DNA from: JAAYCI01 sp031548875
GTDB lineage: Bacteria; Bacillota; Clostridia; Oscillospirales; Ruminococcaceae
DNA: 64,000 bases
NCBI GenBank assembly: GCA_031548875.1
Contig: JAVBQQ010000004.1
Location: 4,220-68,219, forward strand
Direction: 5' to 3'
In this document: in pieces, positions 1 through 7,744 of the stretch
Position numbering within the stretch: the first letter of the stretch is position 1
How the letters are laid out: every line of letters starts with the position of its first letter
The notes under the pieces: generated by a model
The model's input: the letters and a program-made list of their open reading frames with translations, nothing else
What the model was told of the DNA's origin: nothing
The model's database searches: none
Translations under genes and position numbers: made by a program

Positions 1-204
1 AATCAGGCGTTTGGAGATTTCCAGCACGTCTTCATCGCCCATACGCTGCTCTTTTTCCACCTGCCCAAATTCCATTACCACATAGCGCGGCACATTGTTT
101 TTCAAAATCACAACGGCGCCATTTTCATCGACAAGGCGCGCCACTTTGGAAAAGTTTTGGTTGGCCTCTGTAATGGACAACAGGTTTTCCGTGTTAACTT
201 TCAT
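1..204 (-). CDS. Type II antitoxin, Phd/YefM family (partial)
   Basis: The first 68 residues of a protein that runs off the left edge are visible. The N-terminus (MKVNTENLLSITEANQNFSK, then VARLVDENGAVVILKNN and PRYVVMEF) is the standard Phd/YefM DNA-binding fold, in which a SITEAnqNFSk segment is followed by a beta strand ending in a YVVM-type core. Family members bind their own promoter and neutralise a toxin, usually RelE/ParE or Doc, encoded immediately downstream. The toxin would lie outside this window, so the pairing is inference. The start is ATG with a strong AGGAGGTG site 6-7 nt upstream. It sits at the end of an AT-rich stretch with mobile-element character, a usual setting for such modules. 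Confidence 0.85.
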   Translation of the reverse strand, partial: MKVNTENLLSITEANQNFSKVARLVDENGAVVILKNNVPRYVVMEFGQVEKEQRMGDEDVLEISKRLI

Positions 205-601
205 GAGTAACACCTCCTGCTGGTATTATATACTTTTTATAGGATATATTCAACCTATATTTATGAGCGTTAAGTGGTGTGATTGTCTTTTGAAATTTGT
301 CCCGCATTCTTGGATTGGTGCCAACTTGATACACAAAACCGCCAGGCTAGTTGGCCGGGCGGCTGTAACAACATTTCATTTCGCGGAGGGCAAGGGCCCC
401 TCCGTTTTCATCTTTTTGGGGACAAAAAGCAATGCTTGCGAGGACTGTGAACTGAATTACTGGCCGAAAGGAAAGTGGCGTGAAAAACGGTGGCTTTGCT
501 CTTTCGGTTGGTAGGTGCCTTGGAAAATGTTTGCGTTGTCTTATCAAGCATTGCCTTTTGATATCAAAAGGCGCTTGTCAGGGTGCCCCCTGAAACCCCT
601 G
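205..601. other. Gene-free stretch with hairpins; possible mobilisation-region remnant
   Basis: No convincing coding region is visible in about 400 bases. Two compact hairpins are present: one at 339-362 (9-bp arms with one mismatch around a TAGTTG loop) and one at about 381-401 (CGGAGGG and CCCTCCG arms). Structured non-coding DNA beside small ORFs and a toxin-antitoxin gene resembles the oriT-proximal region of clostridial integrative elements, but I cannot identify a relaxase or a nic site. The call is tentative. Confidence 0.3.
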
Positions 602-757
602 TCACCCATACCATAGAATTTCGCGGGTAATGGATTCGGCATAAGCCACATCGCCATCAAAGTGCTTTATCAATTGAGCACGGATGATGTCATACTGGCT
701 TGGTTGTTTTTGTTCGGCGGGTTTGTTTTGCTCCATGCTGTTATTCATTATTTCCAT
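602..757 (-). CDS. Small hypothetical protein (51 aa), mobile-element associated
   Basis: This short ORF is missed by typical length cut-offs. ATG at 757 is preceded by GGAGG with 8-nt spacing, and the gene begins 3 nt after the stop of the upstream 71-aa gene, so the two are probably translated together. The product starts MEIMNNSMEQNKPAEQ and has a polar, Gln/Pro-rich N-terminus, then a helical segment (YDIIRAQLIKHFDGDVAYAE). There is no signal peptide or membrane segment. I do not recognise the family. The good ribosome site and coupling argue that it is real; the function is unknown. Confidence 0.5.
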   Translation of the reverse strand: MEIMNNSMEQNKPAEQKQPSQYDIIRAQLIKHFDGDVAYAESITREILWYG

Positions 758-760
758 TGT

Positions 761-976
761 CTAGTCCTCCGCTCGGGGTTCAGTATGGGTAACAGTTTTG
801 GTCAAATACGGCACAGTGTTGTCAGATTCGATATACAGACGTTCCGTTGAGTACAGCGTATCTTGCAGTAGGTCAATAGCAGTCAAAAGTTCGGTCAGCT
901 TTTCTTCCCGCAGCAGGCTGAGAGCCTTTGCAGTATTATGGTACAGCAAATTATACATGGCACGGTAATCTGGCAT
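761..976 (-). CDS. Hypothetical small protein (71 aa)
   Basis: I chose the ATG at 976 because GAGGTGG lies 5 nt upstream; a longer in-frame GTG start at 985 would overlap that site. The protein (MPDYRAMYNLLYHNTAK...) looks all-helical and charged, with a Leu-rich central part (LTELLTAIDLLQDTLY) and an acidic C-terminus. There are no transmembrane segments. It is followed within 3 nt by another small ORF on the same strand. Similar short helical proteins occur among cargo genes of clostridial conjugative elements, but I cannot assign a named family. Confidence 0.55.
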   Translation of the reverse strand: MPDYRAMYNLLYHNTAKALSLLREEKLTELLTAIDLLQDTLYSTERLYIESDNTVPYLTKTVTHTEPRAED

Positions 977-1113
977 CCATACCACCTCGTTTCGATTAAC
1001 TCTTTATGGTTAATCATATCATATCTTCGATTCCAGTTCAACCATACATGGGTAACTAATTATTCGATGTCACGGTACACTTGACTTAACTATCTGTGGT
1101 TAGGAGTGACGCT

Positions 1114-1356
1114 GTGACGATTGGAAAAGCTGTGGCAATCAGGATTGAAGAATTGTGTGAACAACGGGGCTTGTCACTGAATAAGCTAGGCACTATTTGT
1201 GGAATAACACAATCCACATTAAACAATATTGTCAGTGGTGTGAGTAAAAATCCCACAATAGCCACTATTAAGAAAATATGCGATGGTTTGGAAATATCTG
1301 TCATCGACTTTTTCAATGTAGATGTTTTCAGAGACCTTGAGCAGGAAATCAAATAG
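1114..1356 (+). CDS. XRE-family helix-turn-helix transcriptional regulator
   Basis: This 80-aa protein consists of little more than a Cro/C1-type HTH. A helical IRIEELCEQRGLSLNKLG segment is followed by the recognition unit GITQSTLNNIVSG and the typical ending PTIATIKKICDGLEISVIDFF. GTG at 1114 is chosen because AGGAG lies 7 nt upstream; a GTG at 1096 has no such site. Single-domain XRE regulators of this type are common on integrative elements. It may regulate itself or the ATPase/nuclease downstream, which is inference from proximity. The base composition is AT-rich like its neighbours. Confidence 0.88.
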   Translation: MTIGKAVAIRIEELCEQRGLSLNKLGTICGITQSTLNNIVSGVSKNPTIATIKKICDGLEISVIDFFNVDVFRDLEQEIK

Positions 1357-1386
1357 ATTTTTAACAAATTATTGCAAGATATGCAA

Positions 1387-1563
1387 CTAGATAGACGAAA
1401 TAATTGCACCGCGTATGGTTGCCAAGAGACTTTGTTTCTTGGCAAGCTGTTTTTGTGGCACACAAGTGCAGTACTCGACTGAACTTTTGTAGGATTTCAG
1501 TGCTTTGATAATGGTCAAACAGGAGTGAAAAGATGTGCGGGTTGCTTTTCCTGTTCTGTCCAT
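1387..1563 (-). CDS. Possible small hypothetical protein (58 aa)
   Basis: An ORF divergent from the OLD-like gene begins at ATG 1563, with an AAGGGG-type site about 11 nt upstream (an in-frame GTG at 1575 is an alternative). The product is basic (MDRTGKATRTSFHSCLTIIK...) and contains two Cys residues in a CTC pattern. It fills most of an otherwise gene-free gap and shares an AT-rich intergenic promoter region with the next gene. I do not recognise it, and a chance ORF cannot be excluded. Confidence 0.3.
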   Translation of the reverse strand: MDRTGKATRTSFHSCLTIIKALKSYKSSVEYCTCVPQKQLAKKQSLLATIRGAIISSI

Positions 1564-1640
1564 GAATTCTTTCACCCCTTAACTTATTAACTAGGTCATT
1601 TATAATTGTGATATAATGTCGAAAAGAGGGGTGAAGTAAT

Positions 1641-3128
1641 ATGGAATTAACGATGACAATTAGAAATGTGAAATCTATTCAAGACTTCACATTTAGATTT
1701 CCTCTTGAAAAAGGCTTGTACGCGATAACAGGGGAAAATGCGTCCGGTAAGAGTACAATTGTCGCATGCGCATCTACAGTTTTCTTTATGATGCCAATGT
1801 ACGATTATTTTGGTCGGCCAAAAGGTGGGGCCTCAATAGAGTTTGCATTAGATGATGCCACCAGAAGTTGGAATTTCAAGGATGATCGGTGGATACAAAG
1901 TATCTCACATAAACGAATGGCACTGAATGGTTTTTATGAAGGTAGTATTATTTTTGGGAATAGATTTAAGGATACAGTCTTTTCAAATATTCGAATACTC
2001 GACAGATTATCTGAATGCGATATGGAGCAAGCTGATGAATTTGTCCGGACTAATCTAGGTGTTATTCTACACGATAATTCAAATCACTATCCTGTATTAA
2101 TGAAAGTAAAACCCACAATCGCTAAAAACAAGGGGTTATCAGGAACGCCGTATTGTATAAAAACTACCTCAAATGAGCTGATCAGTCAGGCGCGGATGTC
2201 TACTGGTGAAAATCTCTTGATTAGTATTCTACATTCAATTCATATAGTTAGAAATAAAAGACTTACTCGTTCAGACGGCCGCCCATGTATTGTTTTTTTA
2301 GATGAAATTGAGTTGGCTCTTCATGCTTCTTCGTTGAGACGTCTTGTATATTTTTTGCAGGATATTTCTGAAGAACTGAACCTGTCGATATTTTTTTCAA
2401 CACACTCACTTGAACTGATACGAGGCATCAAGCCCCAATGTATCTACTATCTTCAAAGGCAATTGGACAATTCAATCACGATAACAAACCCTTGTTACCC
2501 CGCATATGCAACGCGAAATCTATATAGTGATGATGGGTATGGAAACGATGCAGTCATCTTTGTAGAAGATGATTTGGCAAAGTGCATTGTGGAAAGAATA
2601 CTTTTAGAGAATAGTCTTCTTAATAACATGCGGGTCAAGGTTTTACCAACAGGGGGATGGACAAATACAATTATAATGGCGCATGATGTTATTTCATCGC
2701 GGTTACTATTAAAAGATACGCGAATCATAATTGTGCTTGACCAAGATATAAAAGACGAAGTTCCTAAATTTATGAGTAATCACAAAAAGTATAAATATTT
2801 AGAACCGGATTTTCTGCCAATCCGCAGTCTCGAAAAGTATCTCAAAGAAAAACTGGTTTTGAATGTAGACCATTCTTTATATCAACAACTGGATAATTAT
2901 GTTTTTCAGGGACGCCCACTTTCATCAATATTGGGAAAATATCGAACCGAAGGTGACGTGTCAACTGATGCTGATGGTAAGATGCTCTATGGATTTCTTC
3001 TGAATGAGTTAACTAGCATTCGGAAGGATAGGGACGATTTAGGAGAAATTATTGTTAAATACCTGATGGAGACGGACAAGAATATGGTTGATACATTGAC
3101 GCAATTCCTCCAAAATAAGCTTTCCTAA
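1641..3128 (+). CDS. OLD-family ATPase/TOPRIM nuclease (putative defence protein)
   Basis: This 495-aa protein combines an SMC/ABC-like ATPase with a C-terminal TOPRIM domain, the arrangement of OLD (overcoming lysogenisation defect) nucleases. Visible elements are Walker A at residues 31-39 (GENASGKST), a signature-like RMSTGEN at about 185-191, Walker B IVFLDEIE with D221/E222, and a switch H (STH) at 253-255. The TOPRIM residues are E309 (VIFVED) and the DQD pair at 367-369. OLD proteins cleave DNA and act in anti-phage systems. No UvrD-type helicase (as in Gabija) lies beside it, so it looks like a stand-alone class 1 type. ATG follows GGGGTGAAG. AT-rich codon use unlike the genes after 3.4 kb suggests transfer. 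Confidence 0.8.
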   Translation: MELTMTIRNVKSIQDFTFRFPLEKGLYAITGENASGKSTIVACASTVFFMMPMYDYFGRPKGGASIEFALDDATRSWNFKDDRWIQSISHKRMALNGFYEGSIIFGNRFKDTVFSNIRILDRLSECDMEQADEFVRTNLGVILHDNSNHYPVLMKVKPTIAKNKGLSGTPYCIKTTSNELISQARMSTGENLLISILHSIHIVRNKRLTRSDGRPCIVFLDEIELALHASSLRRLVYFLQDISEELNLSIFFSTHSLELIRGIKPQCIYYLQRQLDNSITITNPCYPAYATRNLYSDDGYGNDAVIFVEDDLAKCIVERILLENSLLNNMRVKVLPTGGWTNTIIMAHDVISSRLLLKDTRIIIVLDQDIKDEVPKFMSNHKKYKYLEPDFLPIRSLEKYLKEKLVLNVDHSLYQQLDNYVFQGRPLSSILGKYRTEGDVSTDADGKMLYGFLLNELTSIRKDRDDLGEIIVKYLMETDKNMVDTLTQFLQNKLS

Positions 3129-3340
3129 CAAATGTAGAGTAGATCCACTTGTAGGGATTTTTATGCTGACTTCATGAATATACTTTTATGTAATTTCCCC
3201 TTGCATCTTGATTTGTTCCCGCAAGATAATAGGGCAAAACAAGAAAACAGCTTCTGTGTGCACTGTTTGGCTAGTTCCTTCTCCGCCAGAAGAGTATTAC
3301 ACGTACACCTGCTTTTTTGGGACGGTGTGGCTGTAATGCG

Positions 3341-3383
3341 AAGTGGACCCGAATAAAGCTTTACGCTTTATCCGGGTCCACTT
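3341..3383. terminator. Strong inverted repeat, probable terminator
   Basis: Two 19-nt arms (3341-3359 and 3365-3383) pair with a single G-U position around a 5-nt loop, followed on the plus strand by TTTT. The hairpin separates the plus-strand OLD-like gene from the convergent minus-strand LVIVD gene, so it can end transcription from the left and possibly also from the right. Confidence 0.75.
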
Positions 3384-3411
3384 TTACTTGTTTCTCAATA
3401 AACCCCGGCTC

Positions 3412-4749
3412 TCAGCCCTGCCATTCCAGAATTTCGAGGCCGCCATTGTAGGCGGTCAGGTAGATCAGGCCGTTGGGGTCTACCCACAGGTCGGCCACAT
3501 CCACCCCGGCGCCGTTGCTGGCGTGTTCGGGGCCCCGGGGGTCGTAGTAGACCTTGGGGGTACCGGGAACATAGTAGCCCACCTCCTTGATCCGGCACGG
3601 GTCGCTGATGTCGTAGGCCCTCATCCCGCCCGCGCCCGCGGTCATGAAGACCAGGTCGTCGGAGCGGAAGGAGTCGGGGCCGGGCATATTCTCGTGGATG
3701 TTGTGCTGGCCGGGGCCCCAGGGGTTGCCCACGCCCCGCTCCAGCAGCTCACCGGGGGGCAGGGGGAACATCCCGACCACTGCCGGGTACCGCTCATCGC
3801 GGATGTCCAGCATCCAGGCGTGGCGGTATTCCCCGATCAGGATGGCATAATCCCCATTCTTGATGGGCAGGAAGGTGTGGGTTTGGCCGCCCATGTCGTA
3901 ATTGACATGGGAAATCAGAGTGGGCGCGCGGATGTCCGAGATATCCACGATGGCCGCCCCCAAACCGAACCAGGTGGTGTAGGCCCTATCCCCCCGCACG
4001 ATGGGATGGTGCAGCTGGCAGCGGTGATCCAGATTTTTGGGCCAATCGGGACGTTCGCCGCCTGCCGTCCACTGGCCTTTCAGCCAGAACTTGGACACCT
4101 CCCGGGGCTTTTCGGGGTTCGAGACGTCGATGATGAGCATGATGTTTCCGTCGAAGCCAGGCACCTCGGCGGACTGATAGACATAGTGGCCGTCGAACCA
4201 GAAGCGGTGGCAGGCGTTGCTGCCGCCCTCGGGGGTCCAGACGCCGGTCTCGTAGAAGGAGAGCAGCCGGGGCTTGTCGGGCCTGGAGATGTCGTACACC
4301 TTGATGCCGGATTTGACCGGTTCTTTGCTGACGGTATCGTGGTAGTTGTGGACGCCCGGCCTCACATGGTACTTGTCCGGCTCGAAGAACTTCCACTCGG
4401 TACTGGTCACCATGATGTCGCCCACGATCCGGTTTTTCAGCGTCCAGGTGTGTGGGCTTCCCGTAGATTCGAAGTAGACCACCTTGGGGTTCTTCACATC
4501 CTTGATATCCACGACGCTGAAGCCGCTGCTCCAAAAATGGTTGACATACAGGTAGTCCCCATGCTTTGTGATCTGGAACCCGTCCCCGCGGCCCTCCATG
4601 TCGTACTGGGCCACAAGCTTTGTGTTCTGGAACAGGGGCTCAAAGTCGTGGTGCTTATAGGGTTTGGGAAAAAATTGACGGGGATTCGAGTAATCAAGCC
4701 CTGTCGACGTATCCCATTTTGCCTTGTCATACACTACGGGTGTGCTCAT
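3412..4749 (-). CDS. LVIVD-repeat beta-propeller protein, copy 1
   Basis: This 445-aa protein is built of LVIVD-type repeats, each with a hydrophobic strand and a VxDIsdxxxP core: FSVVDIKDVKNPKVV, KVYDISRPDKPRLL, LIIDVSNPEKPREV, AIVDISDIRAPTLI, WMLDIRDERYPAVV and RAYDISDPCRIKEV. Such repeats form a propeller. There is no signal peptide, so it is probably cytoplasmic. A conserved HNIHE motif before the last blade recurs in copy 2 (15907-17229). It is last in a minus-strand cluster with LysR, OYE-like and VOC genes. The start is ATG with AGGAGG upstream. The enzymatic or structural role is unknown; a metal- or substrate-binding catabolic function is inferred from context only. Confidence 0.85.
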   Translation of the reverse strand: MSTPVVYDKAKWDTSTGLDYSNPRQFFPKPYKHHDFEPLFQNTKLVAQYDMEGRGDGFQITKHGDYLYVNHFWSSGFSVVDIKDVKNPKVVYFESTGSPHTWTLKNRIVGDIMVTSTEWKFFEPDKYHVRPGVHNYHDTVSKEPVKSGIKVYDISRPDKPRLLSFYETGVWTPEGGSNACHRFWFDGHYVYQSAEVPGFDGNIMLIIDVSNPEKPREVSKFWLKGQWTAGGERPDWPKNLDHRCQLHHPIVRGDRAYTTWFGLGAAIVDISDIRAPTLISHVNYDMGGQTHTFLPIKNGDYAILIGEYRHAWMLDIRDERYPAVVGMFPLPPGELLERGVGNPWGPGQHNIHENMPGPDSFRSDDLVFMTAGAGGMRAYDISDPCRIKEVGYYVPGTPKVYYDPRGPEHASNGAGVDVADLWVDPNGLIYLTAYNGGLEILEWQG

Positions 4750-4819
4750 AAAAACCTCCTAGTGCGGCGTTGTATTTATGCAACCCTCTCCAAAGAGCTG
4801 CTTGTTACCTTGGTTGATG

Positions 4820-5725
4820 CTACTTGATCACCAGCCGGTTCTGGGCGTGCTCCAGAAAAAACTGGAGGGAGGGGTTCAGGCTGTCGTTGCGCCACATCAC
4901 CAATATCTCCATCACAGGCGCTTCGCGCCCCTCGTACATATCTAGAAAAAGGATGCTTCCCTTGTGGCGGCTGAGGCGGGAGGAATCGCTGGCGATGGCG
5001 TATCCCAGCCCGAATTCCACCGACAGCATAATGTCCTCGATGGTGGGGGTGTGAGTGATCCACTGGGGAGACACCCCGATGCCCTTGAGGTAGTTGAGGC
5101 TGTTCCGGTAAGCGTCCTCGGATATTTCGGGCGAAATGGTGACCAGGGTATGCTCCATCAGGGCCTCGGGGGTCACTGTCTTCACCTTTCCCAGGGGGTG
5201 GGTCCGGGAGACGAGCAGCTGGTCGATCTCCCAGCTCAGAACAGCGCTGGTGATGTCCGTCATGGTGTTCGCCAGGAAGGAATAGGAGACCAGGATGTCC
5301 TGGGTACCCATGTAGAGCGCTTCCGCCATGTCCTCCAGCTTGATGCGTTGGATATTCACCTGGATGCCGGGGTACATCTCGAGAAAATCAATGAAAAAAC
5401 CGATATTGCTGCCGCTCATGTCCAGCCCGTGCATAACGCCGATGTTGAGGATCCCGGCCTTACCCTGGTCCACCTGTTTTGCCATGTCGATGATCTGCAG
5501 CAACCAGTTATTGTACTTTTCCAGTTCCCTGTACAGCACCTCTCCCGCGGGCGTCAGGTTGATGGTGCGGTTGGAGCGCACAAACAGCTTGATGCCCAGG
5601 TTCTTTTCCAAAGTTTGGATCTGCTTGCTGATGGCGGACTGGGCGACAAAAAGCTGCCGGGCTGCTTCGGAAAAACTGCGGAACTTTGCAACTGCGAGGA
5701 AATACGCAATCTGAAGATGATTCAT
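4820..5725 (-). CDS. LysR-family transcriptional regulator, copy 1
   Basis: This 301-aa protein has the N-terminal winged HTH of LysR proteins (FLAVAKFRSFSEAARQL, then AQSAISKQIQTLE), followed by a periplasmic-binding-protein-like effector domain from about residue 90. The first 60 residues are nearly the same as in the LysR gene at 17314, so the two are paralogs. It lies between an OYE-like reductase and an LVIVD gene, both on the same strand, and probably senses a substrate or intermediate of this catabolic island. LysR proteins normally act from divergent promoters. Here the gene is inside a same-strand cluster, so its targets are not obvious. Confidence 0.92.
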   Translation of the reverse strand: MNHLQIAYFLAVAKFRSFSEAARQLFVAQSAISKQIQTLEKNLGIKLFVRSNRTINLTPAGEVLYRELEKYNNWLLQIIDMAKQVDQGKAGILNIGVMHGLDMSGSNIGFFIDFLEMYPGIQVNIQRIKLEDMAEALYMGTQDILVSYSFLANTMTDITSAVLSWEIDQLLVSRTHPLGKVKTVTPEALMEHTLVTISPEISEDAYRNSLNYLKGIGVSPQWITHTPTIEDIMLSVEFGLGYAIASDSSRLSRHKGSILFLDMYEGREAPVMEILVMWRNDSLNPSLQFFLEHAQNRLVIK

Positions 5726-5746
5726 AGATTCTCCTGCTCATGATCA

Positions 5747-5790
5747 CCCCTGCGCATCCACCGGAGATTTGCCCGATGAATGCGCAGGGG
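5747..5790. terminator. Inverted repeat between OYE-like and LysR genes
   Basis: Perfect 11-nt arms (5747-5757 and 5780-5790, CCCCTGCGCAT and its complement) enclose a 22-nt loop. It lies after the end of the OYE-like gene and just upstream of the LysR start. No T-run follows, so it may be a weak terminator, an mRNA-stabilising element or a LysR operator. Confidence 0.4.
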
Positions 5791-5811
5791 ATGTGTGGGT
5801 GACGTTTTCCA

Positions 5812-7041
5812 TCAGACGCGCTTTTTGATTTCCTTCAGTTTTTCCGACAAAGCCTTGTCATATACGGCGCATCCGCCGCCCTCCTGAGAAACCAGAAACA
5901 CCGTGCAGTTGTCGCATCCAACGCACCATTGGATCTCCGGCTCCCGCCCCTCTGCCATTTTCTTTGGCACATAGGGGTCGGCCAGGCTCTGGCGGCCCAG
6001 GGAAACGATGTCCACGACACCCTCCCGGATGTTCTTGTTTGCCCAGAATGTGAGTGAGTTATTTTCCGGCCTGACCGCGGGGAAGGTCTTTAAGCTGCCG
6101 TCCCGGTAAAGGGAATAGCAGGTCCCAATCACCTTGGTCTCGGGCCTGAGGGCGTCTCGCAAAATTTTCTGGAAATAAAAATGCAGGTAGCCAAAATAAG
6201 GCTTTGCGCGGTCGGGCTTGGAATAGTCCTCAGTGTGGCGGGGGGCCCCGGCGGCTTCGATGATATAGGATGCGCCCCGCTCTGCGAGCCCCTGCACCAG
6301 GTCCAGGGGCTCGCTCAGGTCCATGAGCGGGGTGTCGGGGCCCGCGCTTCCCTGACCGCCCGGGAAGCCCTCGTAAAGGCTCACCTTGGAGCCCACGATG
6401 AAGTTCGGGTCGTTGACCTCCTTTACGATACGCTCGATCAGGTCAAAGGCGAACTGGCGCCTTTTCTCCCACGCGCCGCCGTATTTCCAGTTGTCCCTGT
6501 TGAAGGGGCGCAGTATCTGCGAGCCCAGGTAACCGGTGCACAGCTTGAGGTCGATACCGTCCGCCCCCGCCGCGTGGGCGACCTTGGCCCCCTCCACCAT
6601 CTGGTCCATGATCTGCTCCACCTCGGCCTCGCCGATCTGGATGCTGTTTTCATAGCCAAAGAGGGGTTCTTTGGTCACCCGCACGGGCTGGGAAAGTACG
6701 GGATGGCTGACCTCGCCCGAATGGGTGATCTGGAAGATGAAAAGATTGTCTTTGTTGATGGCTTTCAGGTGGCCGACGAATCTTTCCAGCGCCTTGGCGT
6801 TGGCGGGAAGCAGGCTTAGCTGGCGGGCGCTGGACACGTTCTCCCGCTGGCAGGTGGCCGCCTCCAAGCTGATGAAGCCGGAGCCGCCTTCAAAGTATTT
6901 CTCGTACCGCTCATAGGTCGCCTTGGAGGGGTTGCCTTCCGTGTCAGCGTCGTTGCATTCCATGGCGCCCACGGCCAGCCGGTTGGGCACCGTTCTCCCG
7001 CCGATGGTGACGGGTGTCAGCAGCAGGTTTTCTTCTGGCAA
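5812..7041 (-). CDS. Old Yellow Enzyme-like FMN/Fe-S oxidoreductase, copy 1
   Basis: This 409-aa TIM-barrel flavoprotein belongs to the NADH:flavin oxidoreductase/OYE superfamily: N-terminal TIGGRTVPNR, a barrel strand GADGIDLKLC, a YGGAWEKR segment and a phosphate-binding GRQSLADPY near the end. A C-terminal Cys cluster (C373, C376, C379, C391) should hold a [4Fe-4S] cluster, as in 2,4-dienoyl-CoA reductase or BaiCD-type enzymes. The FAD/NAD(P)H domain of those roughly 650-aa proteins is missing, so electrons must come from a partner. The family's substrate-anchoring His and Asn/His (HxxN/H) are replaced by K166 and T169, so the chemistry may be atypical. It is close to copy 2 at 18747. Confidence 0.88.
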   Translation of the reverse strand: MPEENLLLTPVTIGGRTVPNRLAVGAMECNDADTEGNPSKATYERYEKYFEGGSGFISLEAATCQRENVSSARQLSLLPANAKALERFVGHLKAINKDNLFIFQITHSGEVSHPVLSQPVRVTKEPLFGYENSIQIGEAEVEQIMDQMVEGAKVAHAAGADGIDLKLCTGYLGSQILRPFNRDNWKYGGAWEKRRQFAFDLIERIVKEVNDPNFIVGSKVSLYEGFPGGQGSAGPDTPLMDLSEPLDLVQGLAERGASYIIEAAGAPRHTEDYSKPDRAKPYFGYLHFYFQKILRDALRPETKVIGTCYSLYRDGSLKTFPAVRPENNSLTFWANKNIREGVVDIVSLGRQSLADPYVPKKMAEGREPEIQWCVGCDNCTVFLVSQEGGGCAVYDKALSEKLKEIKKRV

Positions 7042-7133
7042 AAAAAATCCCCCCTGTAATCAACTGGTGTTGTTAGAGCGTGTCTCGAGTCTCCTTGCCA
7101 TTTTATAACTTCTTTATGTGCTTCTTATGTGCT

Positions 7134-7643
7134 TCAGACCATGATGCCCATCGTATCAAAGAAATCTTCCATTTCGGGCGGACAATCGTGCAGCTGGAAG
7201 ATGATCCCGCCGGTTTTAGCGGGGTCAAGAAACGCCATTCGGACGCCATTTTTATATTCGGAACGCCCAATGATATCGATGCCGACCTTCTCCATCTCTA
7301 CGATCGTTGAATCGAATTGTTCCCTGGTTACGGAATATCCGAAGTGCCAGATCCCCTCGCCATGATTGGCCAAAAAGTTTTCCACGATCGGGAATTTGCC
7401 ACCTGACGGATCAAACAGCTCGATGACGATCGATCCCCACCGGGCCAATGCGACCTTGCATCTGTTCTCCATGCCGCCTTCATACTCTCTGTACGCAAAA
7501 TCATGTCCGCCATCTGCTTCACCAAGCATATAACGGCGCCATGGGCCAAGGCCCATCAGCTCAAAGTTTTTAATGGTCTCGTCGATGTCCTTTACGGCCC
7601 AGCCCAGATGCGCGATGTTGTCAAACGGTAGTTTTGGAATCAT
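7134..7643 (-). CDS. VOC (glyoxalase/epimerase-like) protein
   Basis: This 169-aa protein resembles the methylmalonyl-CoA epimerase/glyoxalase_4 branch of the vicinal oxygen chelate superfamily. It starts with the strand IAHLGWAVKDIDETIKNF and has paired beta-alpha-beta-beta-beta units, including HFGYSV and an I-E-L-F-D segment (SIVIELFDP). I selected the ATG at 7643, since GGAGGAAAG lies 5 nt before it; an in-frame ATG further upstream would include that site. VOC enzymes use a metal for isomerisation, epimerisation or ring cleavage. It follows the ABC permease and precedes the OYE-like gene, consistent with one catabolic operon. The substrate is unknown. Confidence 0.85.
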   Translation of the reverse strand: MIPKLPFDNIAHLGWAVKDIDETIKNFELMGLGPWRRYMLGEADGGHDFAYREYEGGMENRCKVALARWGSIVIELFDPSGGKFPIVENFLANHGEGIWHFGYSVTREQFDSTIVEMEKVGIDIIGRSEYKNGVRMAFLDPAKTGGIIFQLHDCPPEMEDFFDTMGIMV

Positions 7644-7744
7644 TTTTCTTTCCTCCATCATTCATAAAATTTGATTGCGGGTATGTTTTTACTATTGGAC
7701 AGGACAACTAACAACAACTGATGACAAGTATACACCATCCCCCC

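Noticed and set aside
3343..4827. Plus-strand frame of about 494 codons across the LVIVD gene
   Set aside because: It is a mirror of the minus-strand LVIVD gene, which has repeats, a start and a ribosome site. The plus-strand product is low-complexity Val/Gly/His.
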